Shown here: positions 44,518-56,700 of the stretch, piece after piece
Position numbering within the stretch: the stretch's first letter is position 1
Layout of the letters: each line of letters begins with the position of its first letter
Source: Linum tenue
Lineage: Eukaryota > Streptophyta > Magnoliopsida > Malpighiales > Linaceae
Assembly: GCA_946122785.1 (NCBI GenBank)
Contig: CAMGYJ010000008.1
Coordinates: 20,919,475-20,983,474 of the forward strand
Direction: 5' to 3'
DNA: 64,000 nucleotides
Program-made: the position numbers and the translations under genes
Notes under the pieces: generated by a model
Database searches by the model: none
What the model was told of the DNA's origin: nothing
Seen by the model: only the letters and a program-made list of their open reading frames with translations

Positions 44518-47500
44518 ATGCTGAAGATGGAAAGGCCTCTGTTTCTGCTGCTGCTTCTTCTCGCCTTGGTTACAGGCTGCTGCTTGGGATCTCTGACCCC
44601 GTCCCTCAACGACGACGTACTGGGTCTGATTGTGTTCAAATCCGACCTTCAAGACCCTGAAGGAAAGCTCGCATCTTGGAACCAAGACGACTACAGCCCC
44701 TGCAGCTGGGTGGGAGTGAAATGTAGCCCTAGATCTAACCGGGTCACCGAACTCTCCCTCGACGGGTTTTCTCTCTCGGGTCGGATCGGGCGGGGCCTCT
44801 TGCAGCTCCAATTCCTCCGTAAGTTAACCCTCTCGAGAAACAACCTCACCGGTTCTTTCACCCCTCAACTCCTCGCCCGCCTCCAGAATCTCACTATCCT
44901 CGATTTGAGCGGGAATGCACTCTCCGGCGCCATTCCCGACGAGTTTTTCGCCCAATGTGGGTCTCTCCGAGCAATTTCTTTGGCTAACAACAAGTTCTCC
45001 GGCAAGATTCCGGCGTCTTTGAGCTCATGTGGTACTCTGGTTTCTGTAAACTTCGGCTCCAATCGGCTCTCTGGGTCCCTGCCATCTGGCATTTGGGGCT
45101 TGAAGGGGCCGAGCTCGCTTGATTTGTCTGATAATTTGCTCGAGGGTGGAATTCCTCCAGGGATTGAGGCTCTCAACAAGTTGCGTGCTGTGAATTTGAG
45201 CAAGAATCAGTTTACTGGGGAAATTCCCGGCGGGATCGGGAAATGTTTGCTGCTGAGGACCGTCGATTTCAGCCGGAATTCGCTCTCTGGGTATCTTCCA
45301 GCTACAATGCGGAATTTGAGACTCTGTTATTCTCTCAGCGTCTCCAGTAACTCCTTGACAGGTGAAGTTCCGAGCTGGATTGGTGAACTGAAACGCATGG
45401 AAAGTTTGGATCTTTCTGGGAACAAGTTCTCTGGTCATGTCCCTGCTTCGGTTGGGAATCTTGAGATGCTTAAAGTTTTGAACTTTTCTGGGAATCGTCT
45501 GACTGGCGGTCTCCCAGATTCCATATCCAGCTGTGGAAGCCTCTCGACCTTGGATTTTAGCCATAACTCGTTCAATGGCGGCCTGCCAGCGTGGATTTTT
45601 GGATCTGGGTCGGAGAAGCTTTTGCACTCGTCGGCGGCGCCGAAGTTGGAGTATTTGGATTTGTCTGATAATGAGTTCTCTGGTGACATTGCTTCCACCA
45701 TTGATTACCAAAGCAAACTCCTGGTATTGAATTTGTCTGGGAACTCGCTTACAGGTCCTATACCAGGCGCCATTGGAGAGTTAAAGGAACTGGAAGTTCT
45801 AGACTTGTGCACAAATAAGTTAAACGGGAGCATCCCCATGGAGATTGGTGGAGCTACTTCTCTAAACGTTCTCAAACTGGATTCTAACTTCCTCTCTGGT
45901 CAGATTCCGAGTTCAATTGGAGACTGCTCTTCACTAACTACACTGTAAGCATTTTCTGCCCTTTGCTCTACAACTTCCTTCTTTTCTTCATTGAACCAAT
46001 TCTTGAGATTTGAGATTTAGAGTTTACCTCTTGGTGCTGCTTGAAACTTGACTTACTGAAGGTGCTGAAAGAAAGACGATTTCTTTTCATCTCTCTATGT
46101 GCAGAATCCTTTCTGGGAACATATTGAGTGGACCAATACCTTCCTCATTAGGTAAACTCACCAGCATACAGAATGTAGACTTATCTCTCAACACTCTCTC
46201 AGGCACCATACCAAAGCAGCTAGCCAACCTTCCTAACATAGCAACCTTCAACATTTCCCACAATCGCTTGCAAGGCGAACTACCTTCCGGCAGTTTCTTC
46301 AACACCATCTCGCCATCTTCCGTGTCTGGCAATCCATCTCTCTGTGGAGCGGTTGTGAACAGGACTTGCCATACAGTCCTTCCAAAACCCATTGTCCTCA
46401 ATCCTAATGCCACATCAGATGAGTCAGCCGACGGTTCAATCCCACAGAATAGTCTCGGTCACAAGAGAATCATACTCAGCATATCAGCCCTCGTTGCCAT
46501 TGGTGCAGCAGCTCTAATCGTTGTAGGTGTGATTGCCGTCACTGTGCTCAATCTTAGAGTCCAAGCAACTTCTCGATCCGCAACTGCATTGACAACATTC
46601 TCCGCGGGTGGTGATGAGGACTCCTTTAGCCGTTCGCATACCACAGACCCCAAATCCGGCAAGCTGGTCATGTTTTCGGGCGATCCTGACTTCTTCAGTG
46701 CTGGAACACATGCTCTTCTCAACAAGGACTGTGAACTTGGGCGTGGAGGGTTCGGAGCAGTTTACCGTACTGTTCTTAGAGATGGGAACCCAGTTGCAAT
46801 CAAGAAGCTCACTGTGTCGAGCCTTGTCAAGTCACAGGATGATTTCGAGAGGGAAGTCAAGAAGCTGGGGAAGATTCGCCACGAGAATCTTGTACAGCTC
46901 GATGGTTACTACTGGACGACATCACTGCAGCTGCTCATCTACGAGTTTGTCTCTGGAGGTAGTCTGTACAAGCATCTACACGATGGCGGGAATCTTCTGT
47001 CGTGGAATGAGAGGCTCAACCTGATCTTGGGCACCGCCAAAGGGCTAGCACATCTGCACCAATCGAACATCATCCACTACAACATCAAATCCAGCAATGT
47101 ACTCATCGATGGCGAAACAGGCGAGCCTAAAGTGGGAGACTTTGGGCTGGCAAGGTTGCTGCCAATGCTAGACCGCTACGTGTTGAGCAGCAAGATCCAG
47201 AGCGCGCTTGGGTACATGGCGCCTGAATTTGCTTGCAGAACGGTGAAAATCACCGAGAAATGCGACGTGTATGGATTTGGAGTTCTGATTCTGGAGATTG
47301 TTACCGGGAGAAAGCCCGTGGAGTACATGGAAGACGACGTTGTAGTGCTATGTGACATGGTGAGAGGAGCATTGGAGGAAGGAAAGGTGGAAGAGTGCAT
47401 CGACGAGAAGCTGCAAGGTGCCTTTCCAGCAGATGAGGCGATTCCAGTTATGAAATTGGGGTTGATATGCACTTCACAAGTACCATCAAACCGGCCAGAC

Positions 47501-47563
47501 ATGGGTGAGGTGGTTAACATATTGGAGCTCATCAGATGTCCATCAGAAGGCCAACAAGATTGA
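44518..47563 (+). CDS. LRR receptor-like kinase, IRK/PXC2 type (2 exons, 961 aa)
   Basis: Exons 44518-45944 and 46105-47563 join in phase (2886 nt). A signal peptide (PLFLLLLLLALVTGCCLG) is followed by the LRRNT domain (DDVLGLIVFKSDLQDPEGKL, ASWNQDDYSPCSWVGVKC). About 20 LRRs run to residue 560 (e.g. LRAVNLSKNQFTGEIPGGIG). The paired cysteine SLCGAVVNRTC precedes a membrane span at about 597-625. The kinase has the glycine loop ELGRGGFGAVYRT (about 685) and the ATP lysine VAIKKL. The catalytic loop is HYNIKSSNVLI (about 800), with Asn in place of the HRD Asp, and the next motif is DFGLARLL. This loop variant is typical of the IRK/PXC2 group, so the protein probably signals with weak or no catalysis. 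Arabidopsis relatives act in vascular and root development. The ATG at 44518 precedes the signal peptide by three codons. Confidence 0.95.
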
Positions 47564-48293
47564 TTCAGGTTTGAGATGAGATGAGGGAACCTGAATGGTG
47601 ATTGATGATGACATTAGGAATAGCTAGGGAGTAATTAGATTATGATTTATGATGAGTAGTTGTCCGGGGAAGACGAATCCGGTTTTGTTACTGCATTGAT
47701 CCAGGAGTGGGTGTGAATTTGGTTAGAGGGTTAATGTAATGCTTAATTCTGGTGTGGTGAAGGGATCCTGTTAGATTGATCGCCTCGCCGGATTCTTCTT
47801 CACCGGGTCCCAACATTTTCTGGGACAATTTTTGTTGCAGCAAGTGAGTAAGTAGCCAGCAGAAGTGATTTTGCTGATATGACTCCATTGTTAGTTTGTG
47901 AAGGATCATGCTTCATTGTTTTTGTTGGTTGGTTGGTTTGTTGGTGAATGAAATGGTTATTATATAACTTGAAAGGAGGAAGTTGATTATAGTTTGTTTG
48001 GTAGCTTGTTATACATTGCAATTATTCTCCTTAAAAGTGATTATGCATTCAATCCTCAAACAGACATGACATGTGATATCCTGATAGGGGAGGAAAATAA
48101 GAAGCACTTTCTATTCTGATTGGGACACTTACTGATTAGTTTAATGTGGGTCCATTGTGATAATACTAGATTATGGGGGACTTTTTTGTTTGATTTAAAG
48201 GACAAAGTTCTTATTAGGAGCTGCTAATCAGCTGTCAGAAAGTCATAAGGTTGGGGTTAAAAGTAAAATACTGAAATCCTGCTGGAGGGAGGG
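47564..48293. other. 3' UTR of the receptor kinase and spacer
   Basis: The first 350 bp are likely 3' UTR. No gene is seen before the MULE target duplication at 48294. Confidence 0.45.
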
Positions 48294-48302
48294 ACTCCCA
48301 AG

Positions 48303-48395
48303 GGGTTATTTTCAGGAATATTGTTTTTTTTTTTAATTTACCACGAATATAGTGGTTTTAAAACTATTTACAGGAATATTGTGTTTTTTGATATG
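48303..48395. repeat. Left terminal inverted repeat of the complete MULE
   Basis: It pairs with about 53695-53784 over roughly 90 bp with few mismatches. A/T runs differ slightly in length between the two copies. Confidence 0.9.
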
Positions 48396-48667
48396 TTGAA
48401 AGCGCCGAAGCTCCAGTCCGGGGCGCCGGCGCTAGGTGCTTTTTAAAAAAAAAACTCAGCGCCGGCGCCCCGGACTGGGGCTTTGGCGCTTTGGAGATAG
48501 AAAAAGCGTCGGCGCCCCAGACTGGGGCTTCGTCGCTGCCATTTTTTCCCACTCCAGCACCTCCCATTCCATTATATATACTGCACCTTTCCTTCGGTTC
48601 TTCATCACCAAAAAACTGAAAGAAGTTCTGAGAGAAGCTCTGGTGTTGCTGTCTGGTTGCTGGGAAG

Positions 48668-50910
48668 ATGGCTGATAACAGGTAAGAGTCGTAATTTTTT
48701 TTTTCCATGTATTCATCATAATGATTTTGTCCAATTAGTAATTAGAGTTTGTTTTTAATGTAGTGGTTTTAGGAGATTTGAACTAGCTGTTCGGTGGCGA
48801 TCAGAGAAAGTAGAAGACAATTTGGGTGTCCATTTTGTTGGTGGTTTAAGTTTCCAGATTACTATTCCATCCAGGGTGAACTATCAGAAACTTTGTGATC
48901 ATCTAATTCGGAGAATACGGATTAGAGACGAAACAGTACAAGATAGTGTTGTGATTACAGGTTTCACCTACTGTCTTCCAGAATGGCAAAATGGTGTTTT
49001 ATTTCATCATGCAATGCCTATTGTCGATGATGATAGCTTAAATGTGCTTTGGAATTTTATGGCACAAAATTCTTATTGTTTGGGTGCTGAGATACATGCT
49101 GAGCTCAGTGAGGATCGGGATGGAGAGGAAGACGATGATGACGGTGATGATACATGGAGCGTGCCATCCGATCCTGCCTTTGATGACGATGATGACGAAG
49201 AGGAGGAAGATGAGGAGGAGGAGGAAGACGAGGAGGAGGAGGAGGACGACGACGACGGGGAGGGAGGAGAACTACCTAATTATCCTCCATATTTTTACTT
49301 GCAGGGTAATGAAGAGGACGAGGAATTATCATATGCTGATTCATATGGCGTAATTCCAGGGTCTACTGTTGGTGGTTTTGATGGAGAATTCTACAAGGGG
49401 CAGATATTTCACTCGAAACAAGCTGCACAGGTGGCGATTAAGCACTATGCACTACAACGCAACTTTCAGTATAACGTGGTGGAGTCGTCACCTTCAATCT
49501 GGAAGATCAGATGTTTGATGCACAAGGAGGACAAATGTCCTTGGATGGTGCGGTTTGGATGTCGAGATGTGGGAGGCGATTGGAGCGTGAGAAAGGTCGA
49601 GTTGGTGCATACTTGTAGCAGTACGACTCAACCGACGGATCATCGCCATCTTGATGTCGACGTGATATCTGAGGCCGTCAAACATTTGGTACGTGCCCAA
49701 CCAAATCTGAGTGTTCTAACTGTGCAAGCCGAGTTGAAAGATAAGTTTAATATGCAAGTTACTTACAAGAAGGCTTGGTATGGGAAACAAAGAGCATTGG
49801 AGAAGTTGCATGGAAATTGGGAAGAATCCTATGATTTTTTGCAGACATTCTTGCGGGTGGTCAAGAGAAAAATGCCAACATCGGTGATTGATTGGGTAAG
49901 AGTTCCTTCGACTCAACCAGGTCATTCGATATTTCAGCGAGTATTTTGGGCTTATGGACCTTGTATAGATGGATTCAAGTATTGTCCAGGCGTCATTGTT
50001 GTTGATGGGACATTTCTTACTGGGAAGTATAAAGGAGTGCTACTCATGGCGAGCTCATTTGATGGCCGGAAGAAGATTTTTCCAATTGCATTTGCCATAG
50101 TGGAGAGTGAGAATACTGATAGTTGGCCATGGTTCATACGTCACGTTCAGGGTTTGACTGATCGAAATGATGTATGCATCATCTCAGATAGACATGCAGG
50201 ACTCTATGAAGCCATGAATAACATCGGAAGAGGTTGGGAGTGGAGGTGGTGCATGCGACACTATGCAAGCAATTTGCAAAGGAAGACTAAAAGCAGAATT
50301 ATGTATAAGCAACTATTTCGAGTCGGTAAGCCTTCTTCATTTAATTTTGTTATTTATTTTTAGGTAAGTTTGTCATGAATTTATCTAACCCGTGTGGTTG
50401 ATTATTTTGTTAGCCGGAGAAAAACGCTTGGAGAAGTTCGATCGTCAAGTTGAGCAATTTAAGAAGGTGGCCACTGATAGAAATATTTCATGTGATAACT
50501 GGGTGGACCAACATCAGATTCGTTGGAGTTTAGCACATGATAACTTCAATGGTGGGCGTCGTTGGTCTATCCTGACATCCAACATGGCAGAAAGCATCAA
50601 TGGTGTTTTCAAAGGTATTCGTGCACTTCCTATAGCTTCTCTTGTGCAACATACCTATTGGCGATTGGTGGAGAAATTCGATAAGTACAGGTTGGAGACA
50701 GGAGCAGAAATTAGGAGTGGTCCTTCACAGTACTCCACCAAGTGCGAAGAACTGATGAAGCCGTGGTCACAAAAGGCAGTTGGGCATTCTGTGACAGCTC
50801 TTGATCGAAGTCCTGATCCTGCATCTGCAGATCGACACGCTCCCACTCGTCGACGTCCAAATGTGGCAGGACTGTACTACCTGATCCCATGTGCCCTCCT
50901 CCCATCGTAG
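48668..50910 (+). CDS. MULE transposase, C-terminally truncated (3 exons, 690 aa)
   Basis: Exons 48668-48681, 48764-50325 and 50414-50910 join in frame (2073 nt). A TATA box at about 48575 precedes the ATG. The N-terminus is PB1-like (FRRFELAVRWRSEKVEDNLG), followed by a long acidic run (about residues 95-145). The MuDR zinc-binding segment follows (WKIRCLMHKEDKCPWMVRFG...HTC). The catalytic core has VVDGTFLTGKYKGVLL (Asp near 418), CIISDRHAGLYEA (Asp near 479) and NMAESINGVFKG (Glu near 584), a full DDE set. After KAVGHSVTALDR the sequence leaves the family pattern and runs into DNA that is also the 3' end of the opposite gene. The usual C-terminal SWIM-type zinc finger is therefore missing. 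The frame is open, but activity is doubtful. Confidence 0.88.
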
Positions 50911-53340
50911 CATGCTGAGGTGTGTGAAAGCTATCCTCCTGGGCCTGAAACTGAGGGCTAGAAGAACTGGTGCCTGCCTGAAATCCGGTAGAAGCGCCTG
51001 GCCGTAACGGTGGCTGAGAAGGCTGGTGGAATGTGAAGGTCGAAGTAGGTCTGACTGGCTGACGATCTGAGTACCTCACTCCACGAGGTACGTCACCCTG
51101 CTCACGTCGCTGTCTCCTCCTCCTGGGCTCCTCTATGAACTGTGGCGGTGGCACGCCCCAGCCCGATGGCTGAGTCCTACGCTCTGGCCAGCTGGCTAAG
51201 CTACGCTCATCAGGGTACCGCTGTACTGGCTCTGTATCCGAATGTCGGCGATGACTAAAACCTATAGCTGTAACACCTGCCGCCAACTGGTCAGCATACT
51301 CCGCCATCTGGTCATATGATAGCCCTCCTGCTCTCATCCCATCACGTAAACCCTGCTCAACGGTCTCCATGCAGTCGTACTGCAATTTAAATGGAAAATA
51401 TCAGAAATTCCACACATCTAAAAACAATTAAAACACAAATTTTAATTACTAAAAAAACTCACCGCTGCGTTCAGTGCAGCAACTCTCCGTGTGCCTGAAC
51501 GTCTAGTGACATCTCTATACCACTCTTGATGCTCCGAGTGGTAAGCTAATTCCACGTCACTGTAGCTCGTCTGCGCTACGAACTCATGTCGACGGTTCCA
51601 CAACTCAATCGACTCGCTGGCTGCCTGTAAGAACTGCTGGCCACGTGATGGTCCATGCTGTCCCACACGAAGAAAAAATCTAATCTCAGCCGCGGAATGT
51701 GGAGGATGAGGCCGGTCCTGAACCATTCCAAACTGTCCTAGCACGCGATCTGGATGATGCCACATCTGCGATGAGAAGCAGATCAGCGGAACCACTGCTC
51801 GAAACGTGTGGGACTGGATCACAGTACCGCTGTAGTCCAGACCTCTATGAAAGTACGGACGCCACTGCACACAAGGATTGGTCACATAATTACTCCTAAA
51901 TCTATAATAAATCAATTAAAACTATTCTATAAAACTAAATGTTATATACTAACCACGAATGTCGTGCACTCGTCAAACCACAGCTTGTACAAGTAGAACT
52001 GATCTCCATGCTGACGGGTCTGAGCCGGAAGCCACCGAATGCCACGTGGCACTGCGTCCTGAGTAATCTGCGCACCCGTCACCGCATGTAGTGGTGATGT
52101 ATGAGGAAACCGCTCCCACGTCCAGAGCATCAGCAAGGCGGCCCATCCACCAAAGTCACCACCCAGTGAAGAAGATGCCGTCATCTGCAGCGCCGATCTA
52201 CCCATCTCACGGTACAAGTAGGATAGCACAGCTGCTCCCCAAGCAAACCTCCCCGCTCTGCGCCAATCCTCTACCAAAAGTAGATACTGCAGGTGAACTG
52301 AACCTCCAGACCGATCGGAGAACAAGACACCTCCTATCAGAGACAGCGCATACGCTCTAGCATACTGCTCTGTCGTCTCTGGTGATGCAGAAAGCGGTAG
52401 CTCATCGAAAGTATCCCTGAGCCAAGTAATCCGGATGACGCCGCCACCAAGATCAGTAGGAGCCTGTCCTAACAGTCGAAGACACATAGCCGACCAGTCC
52501 TCGTCTGGTATGTCTACTATGACGGCATCACCGTCGATCGCTAATCCAGTGAGTGTCGCAACGTCCTCTAGAGTGATCGTCACCTCACCGAACGGCATGT
52601 GAAATGTCGATGTCTCGGGTCTCCAACGCTCTACGAGCGCAGTAATCAAACCCGGATCACCGGTAAGAGGGGCTAGTGGCAGAACACTAGACAAGCCGGC
52701 ATCGACGAGATACGGCAGGTACAGTGGATTGTATCGAACTAAATTGCCCGTATGACGAATGTGGTATGGTCGATCACCAGCCTATAATTAATTAATGCAC
52801 AAAACTATATTAATTCAATTCCTTCAATATAATATTCTTAATTTAATCTAATTCTATTCTTAATTTTTATATATCTAAACTAAACTTATTCTAATATAAT
52901 ATTCTTAATTTAATCTAATTCTATTCTTAATTTAATTTAATTCTATTCTATTCTATTTCTATTATACCGCTAATAAAAAAAACTATAGAAATAATTTAAT
53001 TTAAAAAACTTACCTCATTTGCCCAAACTGCGTCAATCCGATGGTGACCATGCCCCCAAAGAAGTTCCGGATCATTCGGAGCAGTATCGATTGTCGTAGG
53101 TGGTGGTCTCATCGAACAAGGATCGATAAGCCTAGGAACTGAAGAAAAAAAATGTTAGACAAAAAAAAAAAAAAAAGTCGCCGGAAAAAGTCGCCGCCGG
53201 CGAGAAGCCGGCCGCCGCCGGCAATACTCACTCCGGTAACGTTCGCCGCCGCCGCCATCACCGCCACCGCCGCCACGCCGACCTCGCCGGCCTCGGCCTC
53301 TTCCTCTGCCACCGCCGGGGGCCTGCTCGTCGTCCGACAT
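50711..53340 (-). CDS. Plant mobile domain (PMD) protein carried by the MULE (5 exons, 710 aa)
   Basis: Exons on the minus strand: 53340-53232, 53138-53014, 52781-51954, 51864-51463, 51379-50711 (2133 nt, all GT-AG, no stops). The N-terminus is Gly/Arg-rich (MSDDEQAPGGGRGRGRGRRG). The PMD follows, with blocks NPLYLPYLVDAGLSSVLPLA, ITALVERWRPETSTFHMPFG, EVTITLEDVATLTGLAIDGD, WLRDTFDELPLS, YALSLIGGVLFSDRSGG, VHLQYLLLVEDWRRAGRFAW and LLMLWTWERFPHTSP. Relatives are the MAIN/MAIL proteins, which influence gene and transposon silencing and genome stability, and PMD genes inside transposons. The C-terminal part is low-complexity (Gln/Arg/Ser). The last 200 bp overlap the transposase gene convergently. 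Its role for the element is unknown; interference with host silencing is speculation. Confidence 0.9.
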
Positions 53341-53694
53341 TGCGCCGCCGCTAGAGAGGTGGCGACTTCGCCTTGTGCCGCGCGCCGCCGCCTTGGACTG
53401 TGGCGCTGCTGCCTTTTTCTCGGCGTCGCCGCTTGTTCTTGGCGCTGGGATGGAGAGAGGAGTGGAGAGGGGAGGTGGGATGGGTCTGGTCTGGTGTGGT
53501 GCGAGAGGGGGAGGGGGGAGGAAGGGGGTAAAAAAAAATTAAACTTGACAGCGACAGCGCCTCGGTCTCGGGCTTTGGCGCCTCTTAAAATTTTTGAAAT
53601 TTCAGAAGGCGCCAATGCTCGGGACTGGGGCGCCGTCGCTATCAACAACGTTTAAAACTTGAATTTCTAAGTCTCGGGCGCCGTCGCCGACTTT

Positions 53695-53784
53695 CTTCCT
53701 AAAAACACAATATTCTTGTAAATAGTTTTAAAACCACTATATTCCTGGTAAATTAAAAAAAAACAATATTCATGGAATTAACCC
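53695..53784. repeat. Right terminal inverted repeat of the complete MULE
   Basis: This is the inverse partner of 48303-48395 (taaatagttttaaaaccact, ccactatattcctggtaaat). It is followed immediately by the target duplication ACTCCCAAG. Confidence 0.9.
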
Positions 53785-53793
53785 ACTCCCAAG

Positions 53794-56700
53794 TCCCAAA
53801 GGGTCTTTTTATATAAAATTATTAAGGGAAAATCACCATAATTTTGACAGTTGAATAATGGGTATTTTCACTATTTTGCATAGAAAGGTCAAAGGAGAAA
53901 CCACAGCCAAGGAGGATGGGAAAAGATAAAAGCTAGAAAACAAAATCAGTCAGGAGAGGAAGAAGATTGAAGAGTGTGGAGATTTTGAAACACGAGCAAA
54001 ATGGGGCATCCTCACATCTAACTTAAATAATAATTATCTTGATTAGAGCAAGCATTCAGTGATGTCTCTAGAAATAAATTTCTAGCTAGTAGGTACATTG
54101 ATGGACTGAGGTTGTGAAATGCTTGGTTTAACGATATTAATTTTCATATTAACATACTAAGCGGATTGTTTTGTTTTACTGATTCGTAATCGTAGGATCT
54201 TTTTTCATCATATGAAGTAAAGATTTAAAGCGATAATGAGTTAAGTTTTCAAATCACAATATGTTAATAGAATTATGTTTTGATTTGAAAGAAGAGATTA
54301 ATAATTCAATATCTAACCACCATTTGAATGTTATTTAGTATATTATTCTCTCAAATTACATAAACGTAGTTAGCAAAAAATAGTACGAATAAGTTATGTA
54401 CGAGTATTTTACTTCATCTCTAAACTATTGGTACGTCAAATAATACGTTAATATTCATGAAGTATATTAAATTAATTATTTTAAAAATATTTAAATGCAA
54501 AATGTTATAATGGTTAGCCATGAAATTAATAGAAAAAACTTGACAATAGTAAGGAAACAAAAAAAAATTATTAAAACATATAATACATACTTTCGTATAT
54601 ACAACTTATGTCATATCTTTTTTTATTCTTAAACATGTAGAGGACTAGATTAATTTTGGGACACAACTTGTTGATCATATCTCATCCATGTGGTTGTTAG
54701 CTATCCATTTCCTTACATTTACTGCTTTTTGTACTTCTCATGTCCGATGCTTCCATGTTTTTATATACTTAATAAGGAAAATTAAGATACTAATAAATCA
54801 ATTTATTATAACTAGATAATTATTTAATTGAACTATATTGAATTGAATTAGATTATTACATCCATTTTTTATTCTAATTTGATTTCGATTGTCAAATTTA
54901 ATTATTTATTTATTTATATGTTTTCTTACATAACAAATGTCACTTTGTGTTTTGGATGACTTTGAGACTTTCGTAAAGGATTTATCACCCTTTTACTTTA
55001 TTTGACGCATTGGCGATAATTAATTTAAAATATGTGAAGTTGAAATGTTGCATATGTAGAATGAGGGTACATTAAGTTTGCGGTACACATGGTTCGCATT
55101 TTACCAAACCTCTTAATGTGTGAAAGTATTGTGGAAAACAGGGTGCCCACTGTTCTCTAACCAAATAATAAAATCCCGATGCACCTAATAGATACTCGCC
55201 TCGCCTTGCAACATGTTATCCATGAACTAAAGGGTTTGTCTGAGAGAAGTTGCCTTTGTCCGAATTTGGTAATCAAGAAGAGGTCAAAATGGAGCTCAAG
55301 GAAGATGCAAGTGCGATTTTGAGGATGAAGGAGATTGTTCAGATTATCAGTTCGGTTTATTGGTCGATAAGAGAATATAGTGACTCATATTGTAGTCTAC
55401 AAAACCCTTTTTTTATTGGTCGGTAATGCAAAGCTTCTACACCAAAGATGAGGGATATTTGGAGAAAAGACAGACTAAGAGGCACTTGGAACTCAAAATC
55501 ATTGTAACCCTCGTCCTGCTGTTAATATCAGCAGATGAAGGATACTATGGAGAAGAGAAAAAAGCCTATTGATGCACACAAGAAGGAAAAGAAAGTAAGA
55601 ACTGCCCCCAATGACAATGAGTTTGTCCCTATTCCCTATTCCATTTAGGGTTCTAGAGGCCCATCAATTTGGGGGACCCTGGAAGAAAACTTAGCAATAA
55701 GCAATAATTTGGTGGACAAGAAAGAACATTATTAGAAGACTAAATAAAAAGTGTTAGCTAATTCAACAGCTTTTTTTTGGATTGTGACAATCCACAAACA
55801 CCCACATGGGATTCCCCTTTTGATAAATTCTCTATACTTTTTATTAGTCTTCAAAAGAAAGCATGCCAGCCAGCATGGGAATGTGAGTATTGTATTAATG
55901 CACTTCATCCCATTCCAAGAAGAACACAAGCCCTACTGGCTTTGCTTAGTTGGTGCCAAAGTGCTACCAACTCACACAGCTTGGATATCAGCTTCAATTC
56001 TTAACTTAAAAGTTCCTCCCCAAAGAAAATAAACTAAAATGGTTGAATGGGGGGAAAAAGGGGAATTGATTGCATGTCTCAAGACCTTTGTTGGGCAGTT
56101 GGGGAAATGTGTTGTGGATTGATAGAAATTGAGCAGAAGTAGAAGAAGGGAAGCTTAGCTTGGCGGGAAAATGAGGGCACCAATTACTCTGACCCTGACC
56201 CCTTTCCTTTCTATTCGTCCTTTTACAGTTTCTTCTGCTACCAACCAGCTTGAGCTTAAATTGGGGGAGGTTGCAGCTTTCTCCACAGCAGCAATAACTA
56301 CCCTAACATGGGTTGACAGAATATGTTCATAGGTATATTAAACAGAATGATTCATGTTTTCTTCATTAAATCATGATAAGAGTTCATTTATGTGTGAACC
56401 GTATTTGCATATTGTAAGTGTATGACATTGTTTAGCTTGATATCTCAATCTTATTATAAATTGATAATGGTCTAGATTATGTAATGTGTTACCGACTGTG
56501 TTATCAATCCACAAGACCCTTTACCCTGGCCCTCACCCTGCATCATCCATTCATTCCAACTCGCCACAAGTACGTGTTAAGTCACCTTTCTAGTCACTAG
56601 CCAAGTGATGATGAGTGGGTTGATTTGATTTCAGGAAAGTTCACTGAAAATCGTTGCATTGCTCATTCTCCTAATGTTGGGGTTTGGCCGATTGGCCTGG

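Larger units (their letters stand above)
48303..53784. mobile_element. Complete MULE with transposase and plant mobile domain genes
   Basis: ACTCCCAAG is repeated exactly at 48294-48302 and 53785-53793, the 9-bp duplication typical of Mutator-like elements. Terminal repeats begin GGGTTATTTTC (left) and GGGTTAATTCC (right, inverse). They share about 90 bp, including taatttaccacgaatatagtg and ggttttaaaactatttaca. GC-rich modules such as gcgccggcgccccggactgg follow inward on the left, with related modules on the right (53550-53690). Two convergent genes fill the element: transposase (plus) and plant mobile domain protein (minus). The perfect target duplication suggests a fairly recent insertion, about 740 bp downstream of the receptor kinase stop. 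Confidence 0.95.

Noticed and set aside
44865..45711. Long minus-strand frames within the receptor kinase
   Set aside because: They are antisense shadows of the GC-balanced LRR repeats; the plus-strand frame is unambiguous.
49042..49353. Arg/Thr-rich frame inside the MULE transposase
   Set aside because: It is an out-of-frame reading of the GAT/GAG acidic tract of the transposase.
53109..53655. Long frames on both strands at the right end of the MULE
   Set aside because: GC-rich terminal modules and the Gly/Arg-rich first PMD exon keep several frames open; only the spliced PMD frame is supported.
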